A DNA stretch of 13,894 bases from an uncultured Veillonella sp. (GTDB lineage Bacteria; Bacillota; Negativicutes; Veillonellales; Veillonellaceae), in contig CAKQBP010000014.1 of assembly GCA_934216375.1 (NCBI GenBank), forward strand, positions 1 through 13,894, in the 5' to 3' direction. Position numbers and translations under genes: made by a program. Below the pieces are notes generated by a model, which was not told the origin of the DNA, made no database searches, and worked only from the letters and a program-made list of their open reading frames with translations. Below are positions 6,842-13,894 of the stretch, one piece after another. Numbering within the stretch: the first letter of the stretch is position 1; the number at the start of each line of letters is the position of its first letter.

Positions 6842-7346
6842 ATTATCTTCCTCGTCTTTTCTAGTACTTAACCTAATAAAAAATTTTGATATGTATGTGT
6901 TATGGCAATTTTTAGTAGTGAATTTTTCGACTAAATTTCTGCCCTGAACATTACTTATGCTTTCAAATAAATATTCAAAAGCTCATCGCTATAATTATAA
7001 ATTAATCATGTAGATATTGTCCAAAGAATTGCTATATTCGTATGTACCCTTTTATTTCTTATATCGTTATGACTTTTTGTAATAACAAACATTGAATTTT
7101 ATCACATCTATTATTTCATTTATCATTTTTTCTTGTAAAAGCCCTATAAAATCTAGATTTTGCGAATGTTTATCATTTTGCATTTTTAACTACTAGAAAA
7201 TCAACTTTTATCTATATTTCATTCTATATTTATATAATGGTACTCAAATTTTCAAATTCATGTAAGTTTTATCCTTATAGATTACATTTTCTTATAGTAG
7301 TGTATAAATTTAAAAAGTGTTATAATTTATTTTATATAAGTATAGT
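6842..7346. other. AT-rich divergent intergenic region between lutA and the SLH gene
   Basis: These 505 bases separate two genes that diverge, so it should carry two promoters. On the plus strand I can place one extended -10 box near 7318-7326. On the lut side I see only weak candidates. A short inverted repeat, TTTAGT (6911-6916) with ACTAAA (6930-6935), sits about 70-95 bases upstream of lutA and could be an operator. TTTATCATTTT occurs twice, near 7119 and 7169. No reading frame with a ribosome binding site and no terminator were seen. Confidence 0.5.
7318..7326 (+). promoter_or_regulatory. Extended -10 promoter of the first SLH gene
   Basis: TGTTATAAT is a perfect -10 hexamer (7321-7326) with the TGn extension. 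No good -35 hexamer is found 16-18 bases upstream, which suits an extended -10 promoter. The start codon lies about 39 bases after the box, with GAAAGGAG at 7349-7356 as the ribosome binding site. Confidence 0.65.
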
Positions 7347-7364
7347 TTGAAAGGAGCCCTTTTC

Positions 7365-9080
7365 ATGAAACTAAATAAATTATCTTTGTCTTTAGCAATT
7401 ACATTGGCCCTTGGTTCTACATTCAGCATGGCTCACGCTGAAACAACTGCGACTCATATAAAATCTGAAGTATCTAATGTGGCTACTAGAGCTGAGGTAT
7501 CTGCTAAAGCGGATGAACACCGTGTTGATACATCTGTTAAAAACGATGCTAAACGTATTGATACCTCCGTCAAAAATGATGCTAAACACGGTAGCACAGT
7601 TGTAAAACGTGATGCAAAACATGCTGATGCATCCGCTAAAAACGCTGCTAAACGCGCTGATACATCCGTAAAAAACGATACTAAACGCGTTGATACTTCT
7701 GTAAAAAATGACGTTAAACGCATTGATACTTCCGTAAAAAATGATGTAAAAGAAGATGCTGCAAAGGTAGAAGGTAAAAAAGTTGTAAAAACTAAAGAAA
7801 ACTTACCTACTGGTGTATACCCTGACACAAAAGATAACTGGGCTCGCGATGCTATCCAAGCAATGACACAAGCTGGTTACCTTTCTGGTTATGCTGATAA
7901 TACATTCAAACCTAGTGCACAAATTACTCGTGAACAAGCAGCTGCTATTTATGGCAAAGTACTACAACACAACTTAAACGAACAAGAATTAGCAGAGATT
8001 GCAACAAAAGAATCCTCTACCTCCTACTCTGACGTGGAAGCAGATCGTTGGTCTAGCTCTGCTATCAAATTAGTTAGTGCTGCAGGCGTAATGGAAGGCA
8101 CATCTAAAACAGCTTTCACACCTAGCAAAACTATGGACCGCGAACAATTCGTTGCATCTGCTGCTAGTCTAGCTAAAAAATTGAATCTTTCTACACCTGT
8201 AAAAGCAGAAAAAGTAACATTCAAGGACGAAGCTAGTATCTCCTCTGCCTACTTGGCAGATATCCAATACATGGCACAACGAGGCATCGTAGCATCTGGG
8301 GCAACAGAAAACTTTAACCCTAAACAACCTGTAACAAGAGCACAAGCTGCAACAATCTTAAATCGTATGCTTAATGGTGCTGGCCTTGCAACACCAAAAC
8401 ACACTACTACTGAAGCTAAAGCTGAAACAGCTGTAAAAGAAGATGCCAAAAAAGCTGATACAGCATTAGAGAAAGATACATCTAAAGTAAGTAAAGACGC
8501 TAAAAAAGATGTAGCTAAAGCTGATAAAGCTGTAAAATCTGATGCAAAAAAAGTTGAAAAAGACGTAAAAGGCAATAAAGATGCTGCAGTAGCTGAAAAA
8601 GCTGAACCTACTCGCACCGTTCGCCCTGTTCGTCGCAGCACATTAAAAGCACTTGATCAAAAACAACAAGCTGCATTAGAAGACAAAGTATTTTCTGAAT
8701 TAAATAAAACTTATAAAACAGAAGATGCATTCCAAAATTATGGCGTAATGTACTGGCGTGACAATCAATTACACGTAGCTTTAAAAACAGACAGCGATAT
8801 TTCCACAGTAAAAGCTAACCTTGCAAACCGTGGTGATTCTACTATAAATAACTATGTTGTAGTTGAATCCTCCCAATACAGCCAAGCTGAATACGATGCA
8901 ATCGATACAAACTTCCGCAACTACTACAACAAAAATGAAAAAGCAGGTACAATTCTAGCTACATTCCCTGATGTAGAAAATAACCAACTTTACGCAGTTG
9001 TATCTACAGCATCTAAAGAAACACAACAAGGAATCTCTAAATTATTCGGTTCCAAAGTAAAAATGACAGTAAAACGCTAA
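7365..9080 (+). CDS. Secreted SLH-domain protein with 11-residue lysine-rich repeats
   Basis: From the ATG at 7365 (AAGGAG eight bases upstream) the protein has 571 residues; an in-frame TTG at 7347 overlaps the ribosome binding site and is unlikely to be used. Residues 1-25 form a signal peptide ending AHA. Residues 43-130 are eight 11-residue repeats of the VDTSVKNDAKR type, probably a long charged helix. Three SLH domains follow at about 151-200, 221-272 and 286-337, with the TRxQ-like motifs ITREQ, MDREQ and VTRAQ. A second Lys/Ala-rich helix-like stretch (350-412) leads to a C-terminal domain (about 425-571) shared with the next gene. In Negativicutes, SLH domains bind polyamine-modified peptidoglycan, so the protein is probably periplasmic and attached to the wall. 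It has no beta-barrel region, so it is not an OmpM porin. Its precise role is unknown. Confidence 0.85.
   Translation: MKLNKLSLSLAITLALGSTFSMAHAETTATHIKSEVSNVATRAEVSAKADEHRVDTSVKNDAKRIDTSVKNDAKHGSTVVKRDAKHADASAKNAAKRADTSVKNDTKRVDTSVKNDVKRIDTSVKNDVKEDAAKVEGKKVVKTKENLPTGVYPDTKDNWARDAIQAMTQAGYLSGYADNTFKPSAQITREQAAAIYGKVLQHNLNEQELAEIATKESSTSYSDVEADRWSSSAIKLVSAAGVMEGTSKTAFTPSKTMDREQFVASAASLAKKLNLSTPVKAEKVTFKDEASISSAYLADIQYMAQRGIVASGATENFNPKQPVTRAQAATILNRMLNGAGLATPKHTTTEAKAETAVKEDAKKADTALEKDTSKVSKDAKKDVAKADKAVKSDAKKVEKDVKGNKDAAVAEKAEPTRTVRPVRRSTLKALDQKQQAALEDKVFSELNKTYKTEDAFQNYGVMYWRDNQLHVALKTDSDISTVKANLANRGDSTINNYVVVESSQYSQAEYDAIDTNFRNYYNKNEKAGTILATFPDVENNQLYAVVSTASKETQQGISKLFGSKVKMTVKR
7491..7754 (+). 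repeat. Eight tandem 33-bp repeats inside the SLH gene
   Basis: The repeats encode 11-residue units of pattern x-D-T-S-V-K-N-D-x-K-R. Units at residues 54-64, 65-75, 98-108, 109-119 and 120-130 are nearly identical; units at 76-86 and 87-97 are more diverged; the first (43-53, AEVSAKADEHR) is degenerate. The DNA copies also resemble each other closely, for example GATACATCTGT and AAAAACGATGCTAAACG, so the block could change in length by recombination or slippage. Confidence 0.9.
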
Positions 9081-9101
9081 TCGGCGTTACACTTAACCAG
9101 C

Positions 9102-9138
9102 CAAGGCAGCGTATACTCGACAGTACTACGCTGCTTTG
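9102..9138 (+). terminator. Probable terminator after the first SLH gene
   Basis: CAAGGCAGCGTA (9102-9113) pairs with TACGCTGCTTTG (9127-9138) over 12 positions with one G:T pair and a 13-base loop. The T-run after it is short and broken, so termination may be partial and some read-through into the second SLH gene is possible. Confidence 0.65.
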
Positions 9139-9263
9139 TTGTATATCACTATGCATGCCAACTAATTGACTATGATGCGACGGATATAACTTTTTATGCT
9201 GGTGAAAGTTTATATTCTACGGCTATCAAGCGCTAGCCTTTACCATGATTAGGAAGGATTTTT

Positions 9264-10634
9264 ATGTACAAGAATACCCCTCACGCATTACGTGCCCTCG
9301 TACTCGGCACATTATTGACTACAACAGGCCTTGGTTTTGCTTCTGCAAACACAACCACTACAACTCATACTCCTGCAACCACTGTTGAAGCCACTAAAAT
9401 GGAAACAACTAAAGCACCAATGGCTAAAACAGATGCTACGAAGATGGAGACTACTAAAACAGAAGCTGCTAACGTTAAATCTACTAATACCGCATCACCT
9501 GCAATTGTAAACACCTCTATCGGTACACCTCAAGATATTCAAAAAATCCGCGCCCACATCTTTACAGATGTGCCTAGTGATTTTTGGGCAGCTAACTCGA
9601 TTAGCACTGTAACAAAAGCAAACCTAATGAAGGGGTATTCCGATGGTACATTCCGACCTAACCAACCTATGACACGTGAAGAAGTAGCAGCGCTCTTCAA
9701 CAATATTACGGATGATGGTACAGCCGCCTTCTTATCAAGTAAATTTAAAGATATTACATCTGACCGTTGGTCTGCTCTTGCTATTGAATCTGTAGCTCGC
9801 AAAAATATCATCAGCGGCTATGGTGATGACACATATAAACCAGAAAAATATATGTCCCGCCAAGAGTTTGCGGTAGTAGCGGATAACTACATCCATTACT
9901 TAGGATATACCACTGAAGACCCAACAGTTCTTGATAATATAGCCTATGGAGACCAAAAATTTGTAGCTCCTTGGGCACAAGATGCCGTTCGCGAGCTTGC
10001 CTATCTTGGGTTCACAAACTACGCTCCAGGTACATTGTTTAACCCTGAAAAATATGTAACTCGTGCAGAAGCAGCGGAAATTGCGTACCGCATGACACAA
10101 ACAGAACAAGCACTTGCCTTCCACAATACATTGTTCAAGCAACAAGTAGAAAACAAAACAGCTAATATCATCGACAAAGCATTAGGCTATGGCAATGATT
10201 TCACCAAATTCCGTCAAGACGGAGCTCTATTCTGGGAGGCAGGCCAATTACATGCATCTTTAACGGATCAAAAGAAAACTGACCTTGTTTCCAAAGCGAT
10301 TACAGAGGCTCATGATCCACAGCTAGATAGAACTGTAGTCGTATCAAAAGGTAAATTAAATCAGGCCCAACTAGAGGAGTATCAATCCGATGCCATCGCC
10401 CTTTACCAACAAAAAGAACCTCAAGGAAAGATCCTTTCCATCTCCCCAAATACTGATACGAGTGCCCTTCTCATTACCGTTGATTCTATTCAAAAATCGA
10501 CGTTGAAAGCATTTAAAAAGAAATTCCATGATAATGTATTCTTACAATTACCACCGGAACCGCTTACAAAGTCAGACGGAAACATTCAATTCCCATTACC
10601 ACCGCGCGTAAACTATTATAACGACAAACAATAA
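9264..10634 (+). CDS. Secreted SLH-domain protein, second of a pair
   Basis: This 456-residue protein begins with a signal peptide (1-28, ending ASA). A Thr/Lys-rich low-complexity linker with repeated KMETTK units follows (29-80). Three SLH domains lie at about 99-148, 160-211 and 228-278, with MTREE, MSRQE and VTRAE motifs; the third is less typical. The C-terminal domain (about 300-430) matches that of the preceding SLH protein, for example ALFWEAGQLH here against VMYWRDNQLH there. A proline-rich tail ends the protein. The start at 9264 has AGGAAGGA upstream. It is likely exported and anchored to peptidoglycan through its SLH domains. It lies 183 bases after its neighbour, beyond a probable terminator, so it may have its own promoter, which I could not define. 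The pair look like diverged duplicates with different spacers. Confidence 0.85.
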   Translation: MYKNTPHALRALVLGTLLTTTGLGFASANTTTTTHTPATTVEATKMETTKAPMAKTDATKMETTKTEAANVKSTNTASPAIVNTSIGTPQDIQKIRAHIFTDVPSDFWAANSISTVTKANLMKGYSDGTFRPNQPMTREEVAALFNNITDDGTAAFLSSKFKDITSDRWSALAIESVARKNIISGYGDDTYKPEKYMSRQEFAVVADNYIHYLGYTTEDPTVLDNIAYGDQKFVAPWAQDAVRELAYLGFTNYAPGTLFNPEKYVTRAEAAEIAYRMTQTEQALAFHNTLFKQQVENKTANIIDKALGYGNDFTKFRQDGALFWEAGQLHASLTDQKKTDLVSKAITEAHDPQLDRTVVVSKGKLNQAQLEEYQSDAIALYQQKEPQGKILSISPNTDTSALLITVDSIQKSTLKAFKKKFHDNVFLQLPPEPLTKSDGNIQFPLPPRVNYYNDKQ

Positions 10635-10646
10635 CATAGACAAAAT

Positions 10647-10675
10647 AGAACCGCCCCCTTAGGAGCGGTTCTTTT
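10647..10675 (+). terminator. Intrinsic terminator after the second SLH gene
   Basis: AGAACCGC (10647-10654) pairs with GCGGTTCT (10665-10672), with further partial pairing inside, followed by a TTTT run. It lies 12 bases after the stop codon at 10634. Confidence 0.85.
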
Positions 10676-10704
10676 CACAATTAAACAGCTGTTACTATAC
10701 ACAC

Positions 10705-10737
10705 ATAATCGAATTTACACAGTTCGATTATTTTTTT
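10705..10737. terminator. Second hairpin in the convergent gap, overlapping the DUF3298 gene end
   Basis: ATAATCGAA (10705-10713) pairs perfectly with TTCGATTAT (10723-10731), followed on the plus strand by seven T residues. It suits a back-up terminator for plus-strand transcripts. On the minus strand the stem follows the A-run and includes the stop codon of the DUF3298 gene; the 3' flank there is only modestly T-rich, so termination that way is less certain. Confidence 0.7.
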
Positions 10738-11573
10738 GTTACATCATTTTCGCGGTCACGCAAGATACCAACTGGTACATATACCGTACCTGCGCTATGG
10801 ATTGAATCCACATCTTGTTGCAAGATCATTACAACGGAATAATCATCTGTTGTGTAGAATTCAGTAGGCATTTTATCGATATTTACATCGCCACCTAATT
10901 TATCTTTCACATCTTGATTATTATTAATTGCATTCACCAGTTCTTTTTTATTAAGACCACCAAGATCGTACAAGGACAATTGTCGACCTGTTGTGGTGTT
11001 AAATGTGAAGCCTTTTACATAGTTTACACCATTGGCATCATGATCACGCATAGTATATGTGTGAATCAATACGCTGAAAATACCGTTTTTATCTGTTTTA
11101 ACATCATAGTACATAACTACATTTGTTTTATCAGATTCTTTAGCATTTAACTTTTCTACATCATTTTGTATTTTAGAAACATACTTTTTGATGGTCGTAT
11201 TGATTGCTTTTTCTACCGCAGGGCTAACAGATTTAACCTCTGGGAATACTAAATCCAAATGATCTGTAGTAGATTCCACAGGTGATACAGCAACCTCTTT
11301 ACGATCCATATAACGGTCCGCATTTGGAGCTACCACTTCCACTGCATTACGATCTGCTTTAGACGCTTTAGAGCGCAACGCACGATTCTGCTCAGGTGTA
11401 GCAGTACTAGAAATACGATATGTTAAATCATTACGATTTACACGTTTCGCATTTGTTTGATTTGCTTGTACATTTACAGTATCTTGCGTTACAGGTATTA
11501 CTTCGCTTGCTGCGAAGGAGACTACTGGCAATGCAGCAGCCATAATGATGAGTACAGACTGTTTTAATTTCAT
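10728..11573 (-). CDS. Secreted DUF3298 (RsiV-like/PdaC-type) protein
   Basis: This 281-residue protein has a signal peptide (1-21, ending SFA) and no other membrane segment, so it is probably periplasmic or surface-exposed. Residues about 85-175 resemble the DUF4163/PdaC region (IN-type helix AINTTIKKYVSKI). The rest resembles DUF3298: GFTFNTTTGRQLSLYDLGG, then a segment with FYTTDDYSVVMI and a final GTVYVPV strand. This domain pair occurs in the extracellular part of the anti-sigma factor RsiV, which binds lysozyme, and in the deacetylase PdaC. Here there is no transmembrane anchor, no cytoplasmic anti-sigma region and no deacetylase domain, so the role is unknown. AAGAGG overlapping the stop of the upstream transporter gene gives a start 11 bases after it, indicating an operon. 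The last two Lys codons come from the A-run of a hairpin. Confidence 0.78.
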   Translation of the reverse strand: MKLKQSVLIIMAAALPVVSFAASEVIPVTQDTVNVQANQTNAKRVNRNDLTYRISSTATPEQNRALRSKASKADRNAVEVVAPNADRYMDRKEVAVSPVESTTDHLDLVFPEVKSVSPAVEKAINTTIKKYVSKIQNDVEKLNAKESDKTNVVMYYDVKTDKNGIFSVLIHTYTMRDHDANGVNYVKGFTFNTTTGRQLSLYDLGGLNKKELVNAINNNQDVKDKLGGDVNIDKMPTEFYTTDDYSVVMILQQDVDSIHSAGTVYVPVGILRDRENDVTKK

Positions 11574-11584
11574 TGTTTAACCTC

Positions 11585-13663
11585 TTATTGTTCTTGCTCA
11601 GCTTTCATAGCAAGAGCTTCTTCTTTATTGAACTTGTGTGTAACAACACGGCGAACAAGATAGAGACCAGCGAATATGAATGCAAGTAATCCTAACCATT
11701 GTGCTGTGCTTTCAAATTCAGGCCCTACTAATTCAAGTGGAGCTTCCCCACCACCAGTTGTAACAGACAATACAATAATAACAGCTATGATTACACCAAT
11801 CAAGCTTTCACCAACGATCAGACCAGAAGCAAAGAGAACACCACGGCGGTTGGATTGCTCTACATCGTAGTCAGCAAGCTCACCGGCACGCATTTTAGCA
11901 CGAGCTACAAGATAACGACCTACGAAGTAGCTGATGAAAGAACCAATAATAAGCGGTACTTCTAAAGTAGGTGGTAAATAAATACCCATACCAACAGCCA
12001 ACGGAGGCAATGTTAAGGTTGCAGTTGTGCTCTTGAGAATCAAGTTGACGATAATCGCCACAACACCAACGCCAACACCGATTAAGATATAGTCCCAATC
12101 CATGCTAGAGTTGAAGATACCTTGTGCAATGGTAGTCATCAAAGTCGCTTGAGGAGCAGATAATGCAGCGTTTGGATCCATTTCAGCACGTGGTAACGCA
12201 CCTGTGAAACCGTATGCTTGATAAAGCAAGTTAAGAACTGGAGCAATTGCAATGGCACCGGCTACAGAACCAAGTAACAAGGCAATTTGTTGACGCCAAG
12301 GTGTAGCACCAACGAGTTGGCCAGTTTTCAAATCTTGTAAATTATCATTAGAAATAGATGCAATCGCAATAACTACGGATGTCATAAAGATAGCCATAGC
12401 GGTAGCGAACTGAACACCTTCTTGTGTAGCAAATAAATTATTTTCCGCTGCGATAAAGTATACAACTAAGGAAGAAATAATAGTCGCTAAAATACCGATA
12501 CCAGAAATTGGAGAAGCAGATGTACCGATAAGGCCTGCCATATAGCCACATGCTGCAGCTACGAAGAAGCCAATCAATAAAGCTACTACGATACCTACTA
12601 CAACGAGTGTCCACATTAAACCTGCACTAATAGGTACAACAGATACGAAATCCCAGAATGTAAATACTAAGCCAATAAGAATAAGTATGAATACACCTAA
12701 AACGGATTTTGTACTCATATCTGTATCCATACGATGCAATTCACGTTCTGCGGAGCTGCTATTCATGGATTTAACAGAAATTTTCATACCTTCGATGATA
12801 GGTTTGATTAAGGTAATCAAAGTCCAAATCGCAGCAATACCAATAGCACCAGCACCGATGAAACGAACTTTAGATTTCCAAATAGCCATCGCAAACTTAG
12901 CAGTAGCACCGCCATCTGGAGCAAACATGTTAGTGAAGTAAGGCACGAAGCCAGCCCATGCGATGAGTACACCGACGAGGATAGCGATACCAGAGGCGAT
13001 ACCGATAAGATAACCAGCACCTAACAACGCTGTAGAGAAGCCCAAAGGAATTTGAGTAATCCCTTTGCTACCTACAGGGATCCAGAAGCTCATGCTATCG
13101 CCAAGCACCTTGAAACCATTTGCACAAAGGCTAATAAGACCAGCTACAAAGCCACCGGACACAATATCTGTCATACCGGAGCTAGATTGAGGGCCTTGTT
13201 CACCATTGTGAGAGCCAACCTTTAAAATTTCTGCTGCTGCACGGCCTTCAGGATATGGTAGATCGCTATTCACTACCATGGCACGACGCAATGGAATGGT
13301 GAATAATACACCTAGAGAGCCACCACAGGCACAGAGCAAGAATGTTTGCCAGAATGGAAAGCCATTCCAATACCCAAGCATGAGTAAACCTGGCAAAATA
13401 AAGATAATGGCGGACAATGTACCAGCCGCAGAAGCCTGCGTTTGTACCATGTTATTTTCAAGAACATTAGAATCCTTGAAGAACCGTAAAATTGCCATTG
13501 AAATAATAGCTGCCGGAATGGATGACGAGAACGTCAAACCTACCTTCAAACCGAGATATACGTTAGATGCTGTAAAAATAACAGTAATCAATGCACCAAG
13601 TAGCATCCCACGTAACGTCAGTTCCGGCAGATGAAGGTCATGGCTCGTAAAGTCATGTTTCAT
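11585..13663 (-). CDS. OPT-family oligopeptide transporter
   Basis: This 692-residue polytopic membrane protein belongs to the OPT (oligopeptide transporter) family, in the prokaryotic branch. It starts with a short cytoplasmic stretch rich in charged residues, then LTLRGMLLGALITVIF and the first membrane helix. The family signature is seen at NNMVQTQASAAG (70-81). Hydrophobic segments, about fifteen or more, extend to residue 670, with a charged loop near 290-310 and a charged C-terminal tail. Members take up short peptides or metal-chelate compounds by cation symport; the substrate cannot be told here. The start at 13663 has GAGGAGGT upstream at good spacing. It is transcribed with the DUF3298 gene that follows after 11 bases. 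The length is usual for the family and no damage is seen. Confidence 0.9.
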   Translation of the reverse strand: MKHDFTSHDLHLPELTLRGMLLGALITVIFTASNVYLGLKVGLTFSSSIPAAIISMAILRFFKDSNVLENNMVQTQASAAGTLSAIIFILPGLLMLGYWNGFPFWQTFLLCACGGSLGVLFTIPLRRAMVVNSDLPYPEGRAAAEILKVGSHNGEQGPQSSSGMTDIVSGGFVAGLISLCANGFKVLGDSMSFWIPVGSKGITQIPLGFSTALLGAGYLIGIASGIAILVGVLIAWAGFVPYFTNMFAPDGGATAKFAMAIWKSKVRFIGAGAIGIAAIWTLITLIKPIIEGMKISVKSMNSSSAERELHRMDTDMSTKSVLGVFILILIGLVFTFWDFVSVVPISAGLMWTLVVVGIVVALLIGFFVAAACGYMAGLIGTSASPISGIGILATIISSLVVYFIAAENNLFATQEGVQFATAMAIFMTSVVIAIASISNDNLQDLKTGQLVGATPWRQQIALLLGSVAGAIAIAPVLNLLYQAYGFTGALPRAEMDPNAALSAPQATLMTTIAQGIFNSSMDWDYILIGVGVGVVAIIVNLILKSTTATLTLPPLAVGMGIYLPPTLEVPLIIGSFISYFVGRYLVARAKMRAGELADYDVEQSNRRGVLFASGLIVGESLIGVIIAVIIVLSVTTGGGEAPLELVGPEFESTAQWLGLLAFIFAGLYLVRRVVTHKFNKEEALAMKAEQEQ

Positions 13664-13720
13664 AAGTACTTACCTCCTCTGTGAAATCATAAACTTAAAA
13701 CAATATACTAAGCTACTTCC

Positions 13721-13749
13721 ATTTTATCGTGTTAAAGCGATGATTTCAA
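13721..13749 (-). promoter_or_regulatory. Promoter of the OPT-DUF3298 operon
   Basis: On the minus strand TTGAAA (13744-13749) and TAAAAT (13721-13726) are spaced by exactly 17 bases, a good sigma-A-type promoter. The -10 box lies 57 bases before the start codon of the transporter gene. Confidence 0.75.
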
Positions 13750-13847
13750 TATATATGCGACATTTATAATGTATACATATGAAAATTATAAATTTAAGTT
13801 TTCCCACAAATATCTTGAAAGGTCTATTCTGTATCCAAAACACTTTA

Positions 13848-13894
13848 TTAAGCGTGGTAGCCCTCAAAAGCCTCCAAAGCCACCCACCCTGCTT
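13848..13894 (-). CDS. Possible 3' end of a gene cut by the window edge
   Basis: One minus-strand frame reads AGWVALEAFEGYHA followed by a TAA stop (13848-13850). The peptide looks protein-like, and the segment is much richer in G and C than the intergenic DNA beside it. Fifteen codons are too few to identify a family. Codons such as GTG, TTG and GGG are not those preferred by the neighbouring genes. The segment is also partly self-complementary (GTGGGTGGC against GCTACCAC), so it could instead be a structured RNA. Confidence 0.25.
   Translation of the reverse strand, partial: AGWVALEAFEGYHA

Noticed and set aside
7347..7364. TTG start six codons upstream in the first SLH gene
   Set aside because: The TTG is part of the region that forms the GAAAGGAG ribosome binding site, and the ATG at 7365 begins a normal signal peptide.
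7392..7828. Minus-strand frames rich in Ser, Phe and Thr opposite the hendecad repeats
   Set aside because: They are the complement of a lysine-rich repetitive coding region and lack a ribosome binding site; the plus-strand protein is clearly real.
9165..9215. TTGACT and TATAAC as a promoter for the second SLH gene
   Set aside because: The two boxes are only 13 bases apart, too close for a normal promoter, and no better pair was found.
13780..13894. Plus-strand frame starting ATG at about 13780 and open to the window edge
   Set aside because: No ribosome binding site precedes it and the peptide looks like translated intergenic DNA.

Overview
The window looks like chromosomal DNA from Veillonella or a close relative in the Negativicutes, a diderm member of the Firmicutes. 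This is inferred from an AT-rich genome with strong AGGAGG-type ribosome binding sites, a LutABC lactate oxidation operon, and two exported proteins with triple SLH domains, the kind this group uses to tie its outer membrane to peptidoglycan. No species call is possible from sequence alone.

Layout, left to right. (1) 1-545 has no credible gene. It holds a GC-richer stem-loop near the left edge and at least two copies of a nested palindromic repeat: a full copy at 335-564 with long terminal inverted repeats around a strong hairpin, and a partial copy at 144-334. The right arm of the full copy runs into the 3' end of the next gene and supplies its stop codon. (2) 546-3741, minus strand: a siroheme/[4Fe-4S] nitrite/sulfite reductase and the cystine importer TcyP, each with its own promoter and terminator. 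Their promoters share a nearly identical extended -10 block. (3) 3918-6841, minus strand: lutA-lutB-lutC, a tightly packed operon that oxidises L-lactate to pyruvate, ended by a strong terminator. (4) 6842-7346: a 505-base AT-rich divergent intergenic region. (5) 7365-10634, plus strand: two secreted SLH proteins with different N-terminal spacers but a shared C-terminal domain that I do not recognise. The first carries a block of 11-residue lysine-rich repeats. (6) 10728-13663, minus strand: an OPT-family transporter followed closely by a secreted DUF3298/RsiV-like protein, apparently one operon with a good sigma-A-type promoter. (7) 13750-13894: intergenic, perhaps with the 3' end of another minus-strand gene.

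How the genes fit together. LutABC feeds lactate carbon and electrons into central metabolism, which suits a lactate-fermenting organism. TcyP and the reductase may both serve sulfur supply, and their similar promoters suggest joint control, but this is inference. The SLH pair and the OPT/DUF3298 pair are envelope functions. The least explained material is the repeat element at the left, with its compensated hairpin stems and gene-overlapping arm, and the shared C-terminal domain of the SLH proteins.
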